From the NCBI GenBank assembly GCA_026994125.1, contig JALWRJ010000310.1, positions 1 to 18,067 on the forward strand: a stretch of DNA of 18,067 bases. Reading direction: 5' to 3'. Each line of letters begins with the position of its first letter. Positions within the stretch are counted from its first letter, which is position 1. The notes beneath the pieces are model-generated. The model did no database searches. It had not been told where the DNA came from and saw only the letters and a program-made list of their open reading frames with translations. Origin of the DNA: Cyclobacteriaceae bacterium. Its GTDB lineage: Bacteria > Bacteroidota > Bacteroidia > Cytophagales > Cyclobacteriaceae. Below are positions 1-9,500 of this stretch, in pieces. The translations under genes and the position numbers were made by a program.

Positions 1-27
1 GGCCAACAATAGAATCCATTTTTTCAT
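1..27 (-). CDS. N-terminal fragment of an exported protein
   Basis: Reading leftwards from the ATG at 27-25, the frame begins MKKWILLLA and runs off the window. A Met-Lys-Lys start followed by a run of hydrophobic residues is the usual beginning of a signal peptide, so this is probably the start of a gene for a secreted or outer-membrane protein whose body lies to the left. Support comes from the 17 bases that include its ATG (25-41), which match the leader of the giant gene starting at 10006 at 15 positions. Nine codons are too few to name a product, and a chance ATG cannot be excluded. Confidence 0.5.
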
Positions 28-41
28 AATTCGTACTGGTT
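25..41 (-). repeat. leader motif shared with giant gene, copy 1
   Basis: On the minus strand this stretch reads AACCAGTACGAATTATG and ends with the ATG of the left-edge gene. Copy 2 (10004-10020) reads AACCAGCATGAATTATG, so 15 of 17 bases agree, and both are followed by AAAAAA, giving Met-Lys-Lys. It may be a conserved ribosome-loading leader or a remnant of gene duplication. The match is short, so chance is possible. Confidence 0.4.
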
Positions 42-80
42 AATGAGCTTTAGTTAACTTTTATTTCGTTAAAATGGTTT

Positions 81-88
81 TAAATTTG
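81..88 (+). promoter_or_regulatory. possible Bacteroidota -7 element
   Basis: TAAATTTG matches the Bacteroidota sigma-ABfA -7 consensus TAnnTTTG exactly and lies about 130 bases upstream of the lipoprotein start at 219. No convincing -33 TTTG/TTG box is seen at the usual distance. A weaker variant, TAATATTTG, lies closer at 146-154 but has one extra spacer base. The divergent gap 28-218 is AT-rich and otherwise shows nothing I can name. Confidence 0.3.
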
Positions 89-218
89 TGGAAAAGTAAC
101 GCCTATATCAAAAAAATACAAACCATATATTGTTTAAAGTCAATTTAATATTTGTATAATTATATTATAAGGCACTATGTTTGTAATTAATATTTATTAC
201 AGGCTAAAATTATCGAGA

Positions 219-647
219 ATGCGCATTTTTACTTATGCTTTGCTATTGTTTATAACGGTTTCATGCTCAACTCATTCTGATACCGCTAATGAGCTTAATG
301 CAGAGATTTTAAACACCAAGAACCAAACGCTTGCACTACACGATTCGCTTATGCAAAAATTGCCTGAGCTTAGAAAAGTTACCTCAGAAGTTAAACAAAC
401 ATTGAACGATTCAACAGTTTTAATAAAGGGTATAATGTATTACACCCTATTGGATGATTTAACGGCTGCCGATAGTGCCATGTGGGGTTGGATGCATCAT
501 TTTGATATAGCCTACCAGGGGGTAAACGACTCGGCAACACTTGTTTATTTTAGAAAAAAACAACAAAATTTACTGGTAGTCGATTCCATGATTACTACTA
601 GTTTGAAGCGGGCGAAAATCCGACTTAGCGATGGTCGTGCTCAATAA
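219..647 (+). CDS. small putative lipoprotein, 142 aa
   Basis: The protein starts MRIFTYALLLFITVSC: a short basic and hydrophobic signal ending in a lipobox-like TVSC, so residue Cys16 is probably lipidated and the protein anchored to a membrane facing the periplasm. The mature part is polar and mostly helical in character, with a DSAMWGWMHHFD segment at residues 85-96. This resembles short Bacteroidota lipoproteins often labelled 'viral A-type inclusion protein', a name that says nothing about function. I chose the ATG at 219 because it gives a compact lipoprotein signal; an in-frame ATG at 177 would add 14 residues and has an AAGG upstream, so it stays possible. The 3' end overlaps the convergent papain-like gene by 23 bases. 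Function unknown. Confidence 0.75.
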   Translation: MRIFTYALLLFITVSCSTHSDTANELNAEILNTKNQTLALHDSLMQKLPELRKVTSEVKQTLNDSTVLIKGIMYYTLLDDLTAADSAMWGWMHHFDIAYQGVNDSATLVYFRKKQQNLLVVDSMITTSLKRAKIRLSDGRAQ

Positions 648-1983
648 TAAGTGCAATGGTAGTTTGGCTGGCTTCAGGCACTCTGAATTCGGCTGTTTCG
701 GTTGCAAAAATGGCTTTTTGGGGATCGATAAGGTTTCCTTCTAAGGCTTGTGCTACTTTTTGTTTAAAACTTCCTTCAGTTGATTTCATGGTAGCAAAGA
801 TAGTATTGATATCTAAATCTTCTTTCGAAAAAAGAACACATAAGTAATCGGTGCCAAGGTTTTCATCTATTTCAATGGGGGTGTTTTCATCGGGTACATA
901 AAAATAGGCTTCGTTCGAAAAAGCAGCACTGATGCTTGAGGGTGGAAATAGAGGAAATATTTCGTTCGACAAATCGGAGGCAAATACGTACAAAAAACCC
1001 GGGCTATGGTTGGTAATTCTTATTTTAAACCGGGTTCCCGATGGGTACGAATTTTTAATTTTATAGTATCCCGGGCTTAGTTGTACCAGTTCCATGTTAT
1101 CACCATTTACCAGTTCAAGGTCAATACCACCGGCCAGTTGTGTTTCATTGCCTCGCGATGGGATTAAATATAAGCTAAATGCATGACGAACATATTCAAT
1201 AAAAGTTTGGTAGGGGATCCAAATAAAACCTTCATTACCCCATTCATCACCCACACTATTCATTACTTCAAAAGCACCTCCAAATTTAGAGTCGTCATAG
1301 CCTACCACACAGAGTGCTTTCGCAGGTAAGGAAGCATCAAAAGCTTCGCGTGGTTGCCAAAAATCTTTAGCGTAAGCAAATGATTTATCATAATGCATAG
1401 CTACTACTACGGGTAGGTTATCAGCCAAAGTGGCTTTAATTGCATGTATTTTTTTTGCAAGCGTTGCATGTACTTCGAATAATCGTGTAAATTCAGAAAT
1501 TCTATTCGCACTAGCTGCTGTTAAGTACTTGTCGGGCGAATGGGTAATACACCTAACGGGGTATGCTCTGTACCGGGGAGAGCCAAACCGTTTAAGGGCG
1601 GTTAATACCTGCGGAATTGAAACGCGTTGCCCACAATGGGCTGTGGAGGCTTTATCGAACGCATAATAATAGGGAAATAAGGGAGAAAAGGAGCTATTAT
1701 TTAGCTCAGCACTTTTCTTTTGTGTTTGCTGTGCATCAATAATGCTTAATGCTGCATAGCTGGTTGCCCAAGCAGCACTTGTTGGGTATTCAAGTTGGTT
1801 AAGCGGCTTGGGTGCATATTGTTTAAGGCTATAATGGGCTGGCAGGTAGTTGGTATTCCCTCTTACCGAAAAAAACTTTTTTTCAATTTTGCTGTACTCA
1901 AAATCGCTGATAAGAATGCCTTCATTCTTATTTTGTGCATACCCAACTGAAATGACTAAAAAAATAGGTAGGATGTTTACCAT
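625..1983 (-). CDS. papain-fold (C1-like) pseudoprotease with DUF4384 domain
   Basis: After a hydrophobic signal (MVNILPIFLVISVGYAQ) comes a papain-like domain, about residues 50-285, then a DUF4384 domain at about 316-395 (FKIRITNHSPGFLYVF, later TDYLCVLFSKEDLD). The papain fold shows in NQLEYPTSAAWATSYAA, which aligns with the bacterial family's NQGxxGSCxAWAxxYAA, in KALCVVGYDDS, and in MNSVGDEWGNEGF. At the catalytic positions I read Ser69 for Cys (codon 1777-1779) and Lys222 for His (codon 1318-1320). Asn242 is kept but the usual NSWG is NSVG. Known catalysis needs Cys and His, so I infer a non-enzymatic binding or scaffold protein. DUF4384 often accompanies caspase-type domains, and the upstream neighbour is one. 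The start is uncertain. ATG 1983 gives a signal with no basic residue and lies inside a hairpin. A TTG at 2013, one base after the caspase stop, would add the basic KKIGR. An ATG at 2073 would overlap the caspase gene by 59 bases. Confidence 0.85.
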   Translation of the reverse strand: MVNILPIFLVISVGYAQNKNEGILISDFEYSKIEKKFFSVRGNTNYLPAHYSLKQYAPKPLNQLEYPTSAAWATSYAALSIIDAQQTQKKSAELNNSSFSPLFPYYYAFDKASTAHCGQRVSIPQVLTALKRFGSPRYRAYPVRCITHSPDKYLTAASANRISEFTRLFEVHATLAKKIHAIKATLADNLPVVVAMHYDKSFAYAKDFWQPREAFDASLPAKALCVVGYDDSKFGGAFEVMNSVGDEWGNEGFIWIPYQTFIEYVRHAFSLYLIPSRGNETQLAGGIDLELVNGDNMELVQLSPGYYKIKNSYPSGTRFKIRITNHSPGFLYVFASDLSNEIFPLFPPSSISAAFSNEAYFYVPDENTPIEIDENLGTDYLCVLFSKEDLDINTIFATMKSTEGSFKQKVAQALEGNLIDPQKAIFATETAEFRVPEASQTTIALIIEHDHR

Positions 1984-1999
1984 CCTACCTATTTTTTTA
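1957..1999 (-). terminator. 19-bp terminator-shaped hairpin over a start codon
   Basis: Bases 1957-1975 pair perfectly with 1981-1999, leaving a 5-base loop. The stem has a GGTAGGATG core flanked by A7 on one side and T7 on the other, so it would look like a rho-independent terminator on either strand. It starts 15 bases after the caspase stop codon (2015-2017) and covers the ATG at 1983 as well as the first codons of the papain-like gene. Either it ends caspase transcripts and the downstream gene is reached by read-through, or it masks the ribosome start and makes translation depend on the upstream gene. Function is inferred from shape only. Confidence 0.5.
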
Positions 2000-2014
2000 A
2001 GTAAGTTGTTCAAG

Positions 2015-3166
2015 TTATCTTGCCACAAATACAAAGTCGCTTCCTGGTTCATTGTCTCCAAATTCTCCTGCATGAGGTTCCATGCGTAAATTTAATAGAT
2101 AACCTTGTAATTCTTGTAGTGTAAGTATTTTATCTTGTCCGCCATAATCTCTTAAAGCTTGTAAAAATTTACGTGCAAAAGGAGAATGTCCACCGGGTTT
2201 TCCATCGGCTACATATTGCTTGCCACCAGAGGTAACATACTTGCGGGTTTTCCAACGGAGTCTGCGTTCTACAAATTCTGATCGGGTAATATCTGAGTAC
2301 ATTTCATCCATCCCACGGCTTCCGGAGCGGGCTACTAAGGGGTCAAATGTGCCTCCAAAACAGGCATCTAAGGTAAGGAAGATATGCTTAGCCGGAATAT
2401 TGTTGACTACCGTACGCAAGGTAGAATGTGATATGTAGGAAGTTTTACCGGGGTCGTTTAGTTTGCTGTCTTTACCTACTAAATATCCTTCGGTAAATAC
2501 TTCGTCAAATTGTCCGTGTCCTGCAAAAAAGATGAATAATTGATCGTTGGGTTGGTAGCTTTTTTTAGCGTACTCTCTGAGTTTGGCCATTATTTCCGAA
2601 GTGGTGGCATTTAATATTACCTCGGTTTTAAAACCATAATTTTTTTCCAATTCTTCGGCTATGGTTTGGGCGTCTTTTACCGGATTAAACAAGTTGTTCC
2701 ATTCATCGTATTCATCAATGCCAAAGAGCAAGGCGTAATCGGTACGTTCGCTGGCCAATGGTGATGAGCCTGCCAGTTTAAGCACACGTACATCGGAAGT
2801 GGTAATGTCGTCTAAACTGGTGGCTACTACTTTAATTACATTATCTCCGGGTTTTAGGGTAATGTCGCGTTCAATCATTTTGTCATAACCCGTACTGGCA
2901 GGTTTAAAGCCCCGGGCTTCGCCAACTAGTTGTTCGTTTACATATAAATCGGCACTTTTTAGTTTACCCTGGCTTTTTATTCCTACTTTAACCGAGTACA
3001 TGTTTTCGATGAGTGAGGTTTCGTAGGATTGAGGTGTAATCCAGGTAATGGTTGGTGTAATACCTGTTAAATCTAACGAAATGCTGTTACTTTTTTCGCT
3101 TACTACTTGGCCAAAACTTACACCGGCCGTTAGCAGCACCAAACATATTGATTTTAAAGCTTTCAT
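2015..3166 (-). CDS. caspase-family (C14) peptidase, exported, 383 aa
   Basis: The protein has a signal peptide (MKALKSICLVLLTAGVSFGQ), an Ig-like beta region at about residues 21-135 (ITWITPQSYETS ... ADLYVNEQLVG), and a caspase/metacaspase p20-like domain from about residue 140 (YALLFGIDEYDEW) to the end. The catalytic dyad is visible: His217 in FFAGHG and Cys269 in LDACFGG, the usual contexts for a C14 peptidase. Metacaspase-like members typically cut after Arg or Lys; the specificity here is not established. With the signal peptide and no visible T9SS tail or membrane anchor, it is probably periplasmic. It lies 90 bases downstream of the 2249-residue giant gene and directly before the papain-like/DUF4384 gene, so the three are plausibly co-expressed. 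Possible roles are processing of surface proteins or a regulated proteolytic response; the sequence does not decide. Confidence 0.92.
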   Translation of the reverse strand: MKALKSICLVLLTAGVSFGQVVSEKSNSISLDLTGITPTITWITPQSYETSLIENMYSVKVGIKSQGKLKSADLYVNEQLVGEARGFKPASTGYDKMIERDITLKPGDNVIKVVATSLDDITTSDVRVLKLAGSSPLASERTDYALLFGIDEYDEWNNLFNPVKDAQTIAEELEKNYGFKTEVILNATTSEIMAKLREYAKKSYQPNDQLFIFFAGHGQFDEVFTEGYLVGKDSKLNDPGKTSYISHSTLRTVVNNIPAKHIFLTLDACFGGTFDPLVARSGSRGMDEMYSDITRSEFVERRLRWKTRKYVTSGGKQYVADGKPGGHSPFARKFLQALRDYGGQDKILTLQELQGYLLNLRMEPHAGEFGDNEPGSDFVFVAR

Positions 3167-3196
3167 GGTTTGTACTAATTTTTTATTTGGTAAAGT

Positions 3197-3224
3197 TAAA
3201 CTTAATCTTTAATTAAGTCAACAA
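3197..3224 (-). promoter_or_regulatory. possible promoter for the caspase gene
   Basis: In the 90-base gap before the caspase gene the minus strand shows TTG (3224-3222), 17 bases, then TAAGTTTA (3204-3197). This is one mismatch from the Bacteroidota TTG-N17-23-TAnnTTTG pattern and about 30 bases ahead of the start codon. A 7-bp inverted repeat (3200-3206 with 3212-3218) overlaps the site and could be an operator or a weak end to the giant gene's transcript, though no clear U-tract follows it. AT-rich sequence gives such matches often. Confidence 0.3.
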
Positions 3225-3256
3225 AATAGCGTAATTTTTTCTACAAAATATTTGGT

Positions 3257-3540
3257 TTATCGTTTTAATAGTTTTCCAGATTTGCTTGTAGTTAAGTTTT
3301 TGCTCCTTACATTTACTTTATAGCCATAAATACCAGGTGCCAGGGGACTATTATTTGTATCTAACCCGTTCCAGTAAAGCGTATGATAGCCTGCATTTAA
3401 CTGGGTAGCTTCTATGGTTTTTACAACTTTTCCCAGGGCATTTATAAGTATAATTGTAAGGCTGTAATTTTCCCCTTGAGGTAAACCAATTGAAAAAGTA
3501 ACCGCATCGGTAAATGGGTTAGGGTAGGGGCTTAGGGTGG
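3257..3540 (-). other. T9SS type A sorting domain of the 2249-aa protein
   Basis: The last 90 or so residues hold YPNPFTDAVTFSIGL, a central INALGKVVKTIEA strand, YWNGLDTNN, LAPGIYGYKV and a basic end, SGKLLKR. This order (PNPF, NALG, WNG, GxY, Gk(L/I)(L/V)K) is the family signature of the Por-secretion C-terminal domain. Confidence 0.88.
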
Positions 3541-6500
3541 TAATGCTTTCCGGCATTATTTGTTCTAATGCGTTTTCGCCATAATACACTTCAAATTCAG
3601 TAATTCCTGTATGGCTAAATGAGTAGTTTGAGTTTGTGTGCATATCAATGATTTTGAAATGGGTTTTATCTACCAGGTAAAGCCCCGTAGTTGGGTCTCC
3701 AAAATAGCTATTGTCCCATAACAAAGTTTGTGTGCCATCTTTATTGCTCTCACCCTTAAAAGTAAATTTCCACCGTTCCGATGCTTTGGTAGGACGGATG
3801 TCTTTTTTAAACGAAGGAACCACAAAATCAGGATGGTTAAAATCCAACAATTTTGTACCTTCAAAGGCCGGAGGGTTTAATAAATCGTAACTATCTTTCA
3901 AATCACTTGCATCTGTTTCCATTCCTATGCCACCTATACTTGTGCCTGGATTTTCTGCCAGGCTAAATCTAACTTCCCAACTATCTTCATACAAAGGGTT
4001 TGTGTTTCGAGGTTTGCCTGCAATTCTACCCCCCTGGGAGACTCTGGTAGGTATATTAAGGGTAAAACTGTTGTTATTGCAATACACGAAGGCACCTGTA
4101 CCGGCAGGAATACTAGTTGCACTGGTGTAACTACCATTTGCATAGGTTTGCAAATTATCCACTTCGTTGGTTATGCCCGAAAGAGCTACAATATCTGACC
4201 ATTTTACGGAATGCAAGAAGGGGTTGCCTATTAAATTCCAACCATTTACCAATGCGATGCTTACGCCTTGCACTACATCTCCTGTTGAGTTTTGAATAGG
4301 GGTAAAGTATGTTTCGCCCGCAGGAGAAGTAATGTTGTCCCCAACTGCAGCCAGGGCAAAATACCCTTTGCCTGGTTCCAAACTGGTGGTTCCGGTTGCT
4401 TCCTGATAACTGGCTGCAGGGCCACCGGGATAACTAAATATTCGCATTTTGGTATTATCAAAGGAGTCACCATAAATCGTAGAAAATACATTTTCAACCG
4501 AACCGTTATCAAACTTAATAGGAGCTGCTATTATTTTATAATTTGAAGTTTTAGTGCCAACACCATAGGTGTTAAAGGGGATGCCGCTGTCAAATCTAAA
4601 ATTTATAGTAGCTTCATTCCCTTTGGTAGAAAAAGGATTTTTTGCTTTGTCGAGTAATTCAATGTAATATTTAAACCCTACATCTTCATTATTTGTATCA
4701 ATAAGCTGTTGCAAATTTGCTATAAATTCGCTGCCTGTACCTTTACTAAGTACTATTTTAGTGTAGGTGTCAAAAGGGTCGGAACTCAGTAAGTTTACAT
4801 TAAGTATTACCGAGTCAATTCCAGAACCTGATTCTAAAATTCCAACCTTTTCATTTGCACTCCCAATAGTAAATGTTCGGTTTAGCGTGGTGCTGGCAGC
4901 ATCAATGGCAGGTGGAATTCTATCGACAAACAGGGTGCTGGAACTTTCGGTACCAATGGTACTATTGGTGGCAATATCACTTAATTTGGCTGTTATTTTT
5001 ACAGTTACGCCTTCATCAAAACCGTTTAACGACTCAAAGTCTGCTTTTGGTACGTCAACTAGCTGAATGCCACCGATACTTGCCTGATCAACGGCTACTG
5101 GATTTCCAGTGTTTTCAAATCCATTACCCAAATCTGCCATGATTTGAATTTCACCACCAATAAGGGTGTTATCGTTGGCCAGTGGCACACTTACTTGCAA
5201 GGCAGTATTGGTTGAATTCCAATAATCAACTGCCGAATTTCCTCCTATGCCTGTGGCTAGCAGGGTGGTAAATGGAGCAGGGGGCGTAAAATCGGGTAAT
5301 CCCCAAACCAAGAACCGGTTATTAAGTATATCGCCTACATATAGGTTTTCAGCCTTATCCCAATATACGGCATAAGCATCTTGTATGGAACGACCCGACA
5401 ACCCTCCGGTATTATCTCCATTTGTATCAAAATCGGGTTGACCCAGTACATAATCAGGAACTGCTGACGAACTCGTTGGAACGGTATTGTACACCAAAAC
5501 ACGGTCATTGCTTCTGTCGGCTATTGCAAATTTTCCGGTTCTGGATATCGCTACCGAATAGGGGTAATTGAAACTTGTTGGTCCAATGCCTTCTGTATTT
5601 GAGTTCATATCAGGTTGGCCTAATACAATATCGGCACTTGCACCGGAGGTAGTGGGAACCGAATTATAAATTAACACACGATTATTGCCGGCATCCGGGA
5701 TAATTAATTTTCCATCGCTGGTTATGGCAGGGTAGCCTGGCCTGTCTAGCCTATCGGGCCCTACTCCCGGTTCGAGGGTTGTAAAGTCGGGTTGGCCAAT
5801 AACCACATCGGCAGAAGCCCCGTTTGTAGTAGGTATTTGGTTAAAAATTAATACTCTATGACCCAATAAATCTGACACCACTAGCTTTTGATCTTCGGTA
5901 ATTAAAAAGAATGGAGCACTCTGAAATCTATTGGCTGTAGCACCATATTCTGCAGAATTAAAATCATCTTCTCCAATAATTACATTAGCCGGTTGCCCAT
6001 TTTGGGTAGGTATTGAATTCCATATTAAAATACCTCGATTGTCGGCTATGAGTAAACGTCCATCCTGGGTCATATCAATAGCATAAGCCGAACCATAAAT
6101 GGTGGAAGCATCGAGCGTAATATTGGTTGTTACAAAATCGGGTTGGCCAATAACTATATCTGCAGGAATATCATTGGCTCCGGGTACCTGATTCCAAATT
6201 AGCGCTCTTCTGCTACCTGAAGAAATAAACTTGCCATCTGGTGTAACAAAGGCCTTTCTGGCAAGTGGTGTTTTATTTACATCAAAAAAAGTTTCACTTT
6301 CATAAAAATTGTCTTGGCCAATTACATACGAGGCTTCTTTCATATTTCCCAATTCATTCGAAAGGTTGGTAGAAGTAAAGTAAATGTAATATTGTTTTGA
6401 TATGGGCGCATAGGTAACATCACCGGGTTGGGTAGCTTCAAATTTTACCAGTCCGGGTGCATTAGGTGTTAATATACCACCCGTAAGAGATGCATCACCG

Positions 6501-9500
6501 CTTAGCAAGGTGTAGGTTAACCCTAAGCCGGAATTGGTCGTTCCATCGAGGGTTAAAGGGCCATTGGAAAAGGGGACATCGGTAGTTGTAATGGTTATGC
6601 TTTGGCCCAAAAGTCCTAGCCAACCGGAAACATTATCGTACAAAGCTGTATTGGTGGTTGCAAAAGTGGCTCCTCCGGTGGCATTATTATCGTATATGTT
6701 TACAAAATCTACGGTTACTGATGCACCAGAAGGCATGCTTATATTAGATTGGATACCATTAACGATTTCAAATTTATATGTTGATAAGTTTAGCATGCCT
6801 GTCTTTAGTACAATCGGTTTGCTTGCTGACCCGGTTAAGGTTAAGGCTGAATTAACCGTAAGAGTTTTACTTCCTTCAAAAATAATGGTGCTGCCAGGTG
6901 TACTTGCCGTTAAGCTATTTATTGTATTATTACGTTTAAATGTGGCATCACCTAACAATACAACGTTATTGAATATTCCACTAAAAGTTTCTATGGTGCC
7001 ATTATTACTTAGGTAAATGGTTTCGTTTCCTAAGCTGCTGGGTGCGTTACCATTGTAGTAGCCTGTGTAAACTTCTGATGTGCCAAAATCAATTTGATCG
7101 TACAAATAAAGACCACTAGCATTAATAGGACTTCCGTTCGATTTAAACAGTCCGGACTGAATATATATAACATTTGCAGCAATTGAATCTAAGGCTGTCC
7201 AGGTTCCTCCCCCGGTAAAGTTTAATGTTGGTAATGCTCCTTGGCTATCTGCCATTTGGATAACATTATTGGTGGCATTGGAGTTAAAATTTATAGTAGA
7301 AACAAATTTTTGTACACCGTTGGTTAGAAGGAGCGAACCGGATATATTTAACGTATTGGCATTAATGCCATCGTCTATAATCGGGTTGGCGCTGCCATCA
7401 CTCCAATTAAAATTATTCCCATAAGCCGGCACATCTAAAAATACCGTATCGTTTGTATTAAAAGAAGAAAATTGTGTAAAAGACACGTCATCAAATGGTC
7501 CAGGCGGATCAACAAAATCAGGGGTGCCACCATCAATAGAACTCCAATGATTTGATGCATCCGACCAATTTCCTTGCCCATTAACCCAATAATAGCTAAC
7601 AGGAACCAAAGGGCTGGTAGCAAAGTCCCATCCTATATTATTTCCCTGATCAGCTGAATTAGTAGTTATAACATTTGTTGCTATGCTATTATCAATAGAG
7701 AGGTCTTGAATAATGGCATAATTGACATCGATATTGGCTGAAGTATTGGGTGTAACTAAAAAGGCTTGCGATCCTGGTACATTACTCGTAATAGTTGCCA
7801 TTTTAGACCTGCTGGCTTGAACGGAAAGTGATTGATTAAAAGTTTGTGTATAGGAATTAGCAAATGTAACATTAGCTAAGGGGTTAATTATAATATTTTC
7901 AAAGGTATTATTGCCATATACACTATTATTTCCATTAAATTCTACACTATTAAACGAGTATCCACTATAATCAATATACCCATTATTTGTAAATTTTAAA
8001 GTAGATGTATTGGCCACTAAACCGCTTGGAAAAGTGCTATACAAGTTTCTTAGGTTTACAGTTGAACTCCCCAAGTTAATAGTTCCTCCATTGCAATTAA
8101 AATTTTGTGCTACATCTATTTGATTATTATTTGTGTTTACCGTACCTCCAAGAAGATAAAAGAACCTGGTGGACAACCCATCTTGCAGCGCCCAGGAGCC
8201 GGAACCATCAAAAACAATTGTTCCACTAGTATATATTTGGTTGTCGTTTAAAGTAATTTCATTGGAGCTGTTAGAATCGAATATGAGCTTATCAATATTC
8301 CTGGTTACCCCGGCAGCAAACTGTAAATTTCCTCTTATTTTTAGTGGGTTAGATCCAATGGAGGCAATGCTTGGGTTGGTGCTCCCGTCTGTCCAAGTCA
8401 TATTATTGCAATCTGCAGCAATATCGAGAGATACTTTACCACCTGATGGAAAGGAGCTAGGTGTAAAAAATACATTATCTTTAGGCCCCGGTGGATCGGT
8501 GCGTAAGGTAGTGCCACCATCGGTAGTTGCCCAATGGTTTACATCGCTCCAATTGCCCGAGCCTCCTATCCAATAATAATCGAACGAGGCAATAGCCGAA
8601 ATATTCCAATTGGTATTGTTTCCATTATCTATGGAATTGAATGCATTTACAGGTACGGTGGTTGCGTTTACTGCGTTGTCTTGCAATATTACATAATTAA
8701 CTGTAGCTGCGCTACTGCCCAACTCAAGCATGGCTTGATTGCCTGGCGTTGCTGAAAGGATATCAATCATTTTGGCCCTGGTTCCCAGGGCATTAAAGGT
8801 GGTATTTACTGTTTGGGTGGTTCCATCGGTTAGCTCCATCCTTAGCCCTTCGTTTAGTTGCAATGATTCAAAAGTATTGCTGCTCACTATTGAAAAGGAT
8901 GTGGTTGCTATAATAACATTATTTAATACGTTAGTTCCTTGAATAGATCCATCTTCAATATCAAAAATAAACGTTGAGTTTTCGGCATTTAACACCCCGG
9001 AGTTTGCTAACGCTTTCGTATAAATGGTTGAACTACCTGCATAAAACGTAGCTGTACCCGAACCTAAAAAAAGTGAATAATCTAAATCAAAGTCAAAATC
9101 GTTCGTATATAATGTTGCATTGCTAAACAACCTAACTTGGCCAGCCTCTAAATCACTTTTCATGTTATAACTGGAGTTGCCATAAAATTCAAAATAGGTA
9201 TTAAAGTTTACATTACTATTAGCTTTTCTTGTATTATCTCCTAAATTAAGGTAGGCGTGGTTGGTGGGTGAGTAGAAAGCAAATCGGTAAACATCCCGAA
9301 ATACCCCTGGTGCAATATCCAAGTTGCCATAAACAAAAATTATGAAGTTGCTAGTTGAATATAATTGGGGTGCCTGTATGTTGGTATTGCTACTTATAAC
9401 ACTAGCATCCCAATACATATCGTTACAATAGGCATCTGCATCTACGGTAAGCGTACCTCCGTTTGGAAAAGAGTTTCCATCAAAATTAACGTTATCGTTT

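Noticed and set aside
656..847. Plus-strand open frame right after the lipoprotein gene
   Set aside because: It is antisense to the DUF4384 end of the papain-like gene and has no features of its own.
1876..1882. A AAA AAG slippery heptamer in the frame of the papain-like gene
   Set aside because: It matches the -1 frameshift pattern, but the shifted frame ends after about 18 codons and I see no clear stimulatory structure, so it is more likely a plain Lys-Lys codon pair.
1984..2073. ATG at 2073 as the start of the papain-like gene
   Set aside because: It would overlap the caspase gene by 59 bases and place a polar, acidic stretch ahead of the signal peptide. Starts at 1983 (ATG) or 2013 (TTG) fit better.
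3200..3218. Short inverted repeat as a terminator for the 2249-residue gene
   Set aside because: The stem is 7 bp and entirely AT apart from one GC pair, with no U-tract after it on the minus strand.
5286..6330. Regularly spaced similar short sequences, CRISPR-like at first glance
   Set aside because: The similar bases encode the GQPDF and WNxxP motifs of propeller blades, vary between copies, and stay in one reading frame.
6534..7016. Open reading frame on the plus strand opposite the giant gene, 160 codons
   Set aside because: It lies wholly inside a clear 2249-residue coding frame on the other strand, has no domain or signal I recognise, and its composition is that expected for the complement of an Asn/Thr/Ser-rich gene.
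8169..8576. Plus-strand open frame of 135 codons
   Set aside because: Same reason: it is the complement of repeat unit 2, with no start context or recognisable product.
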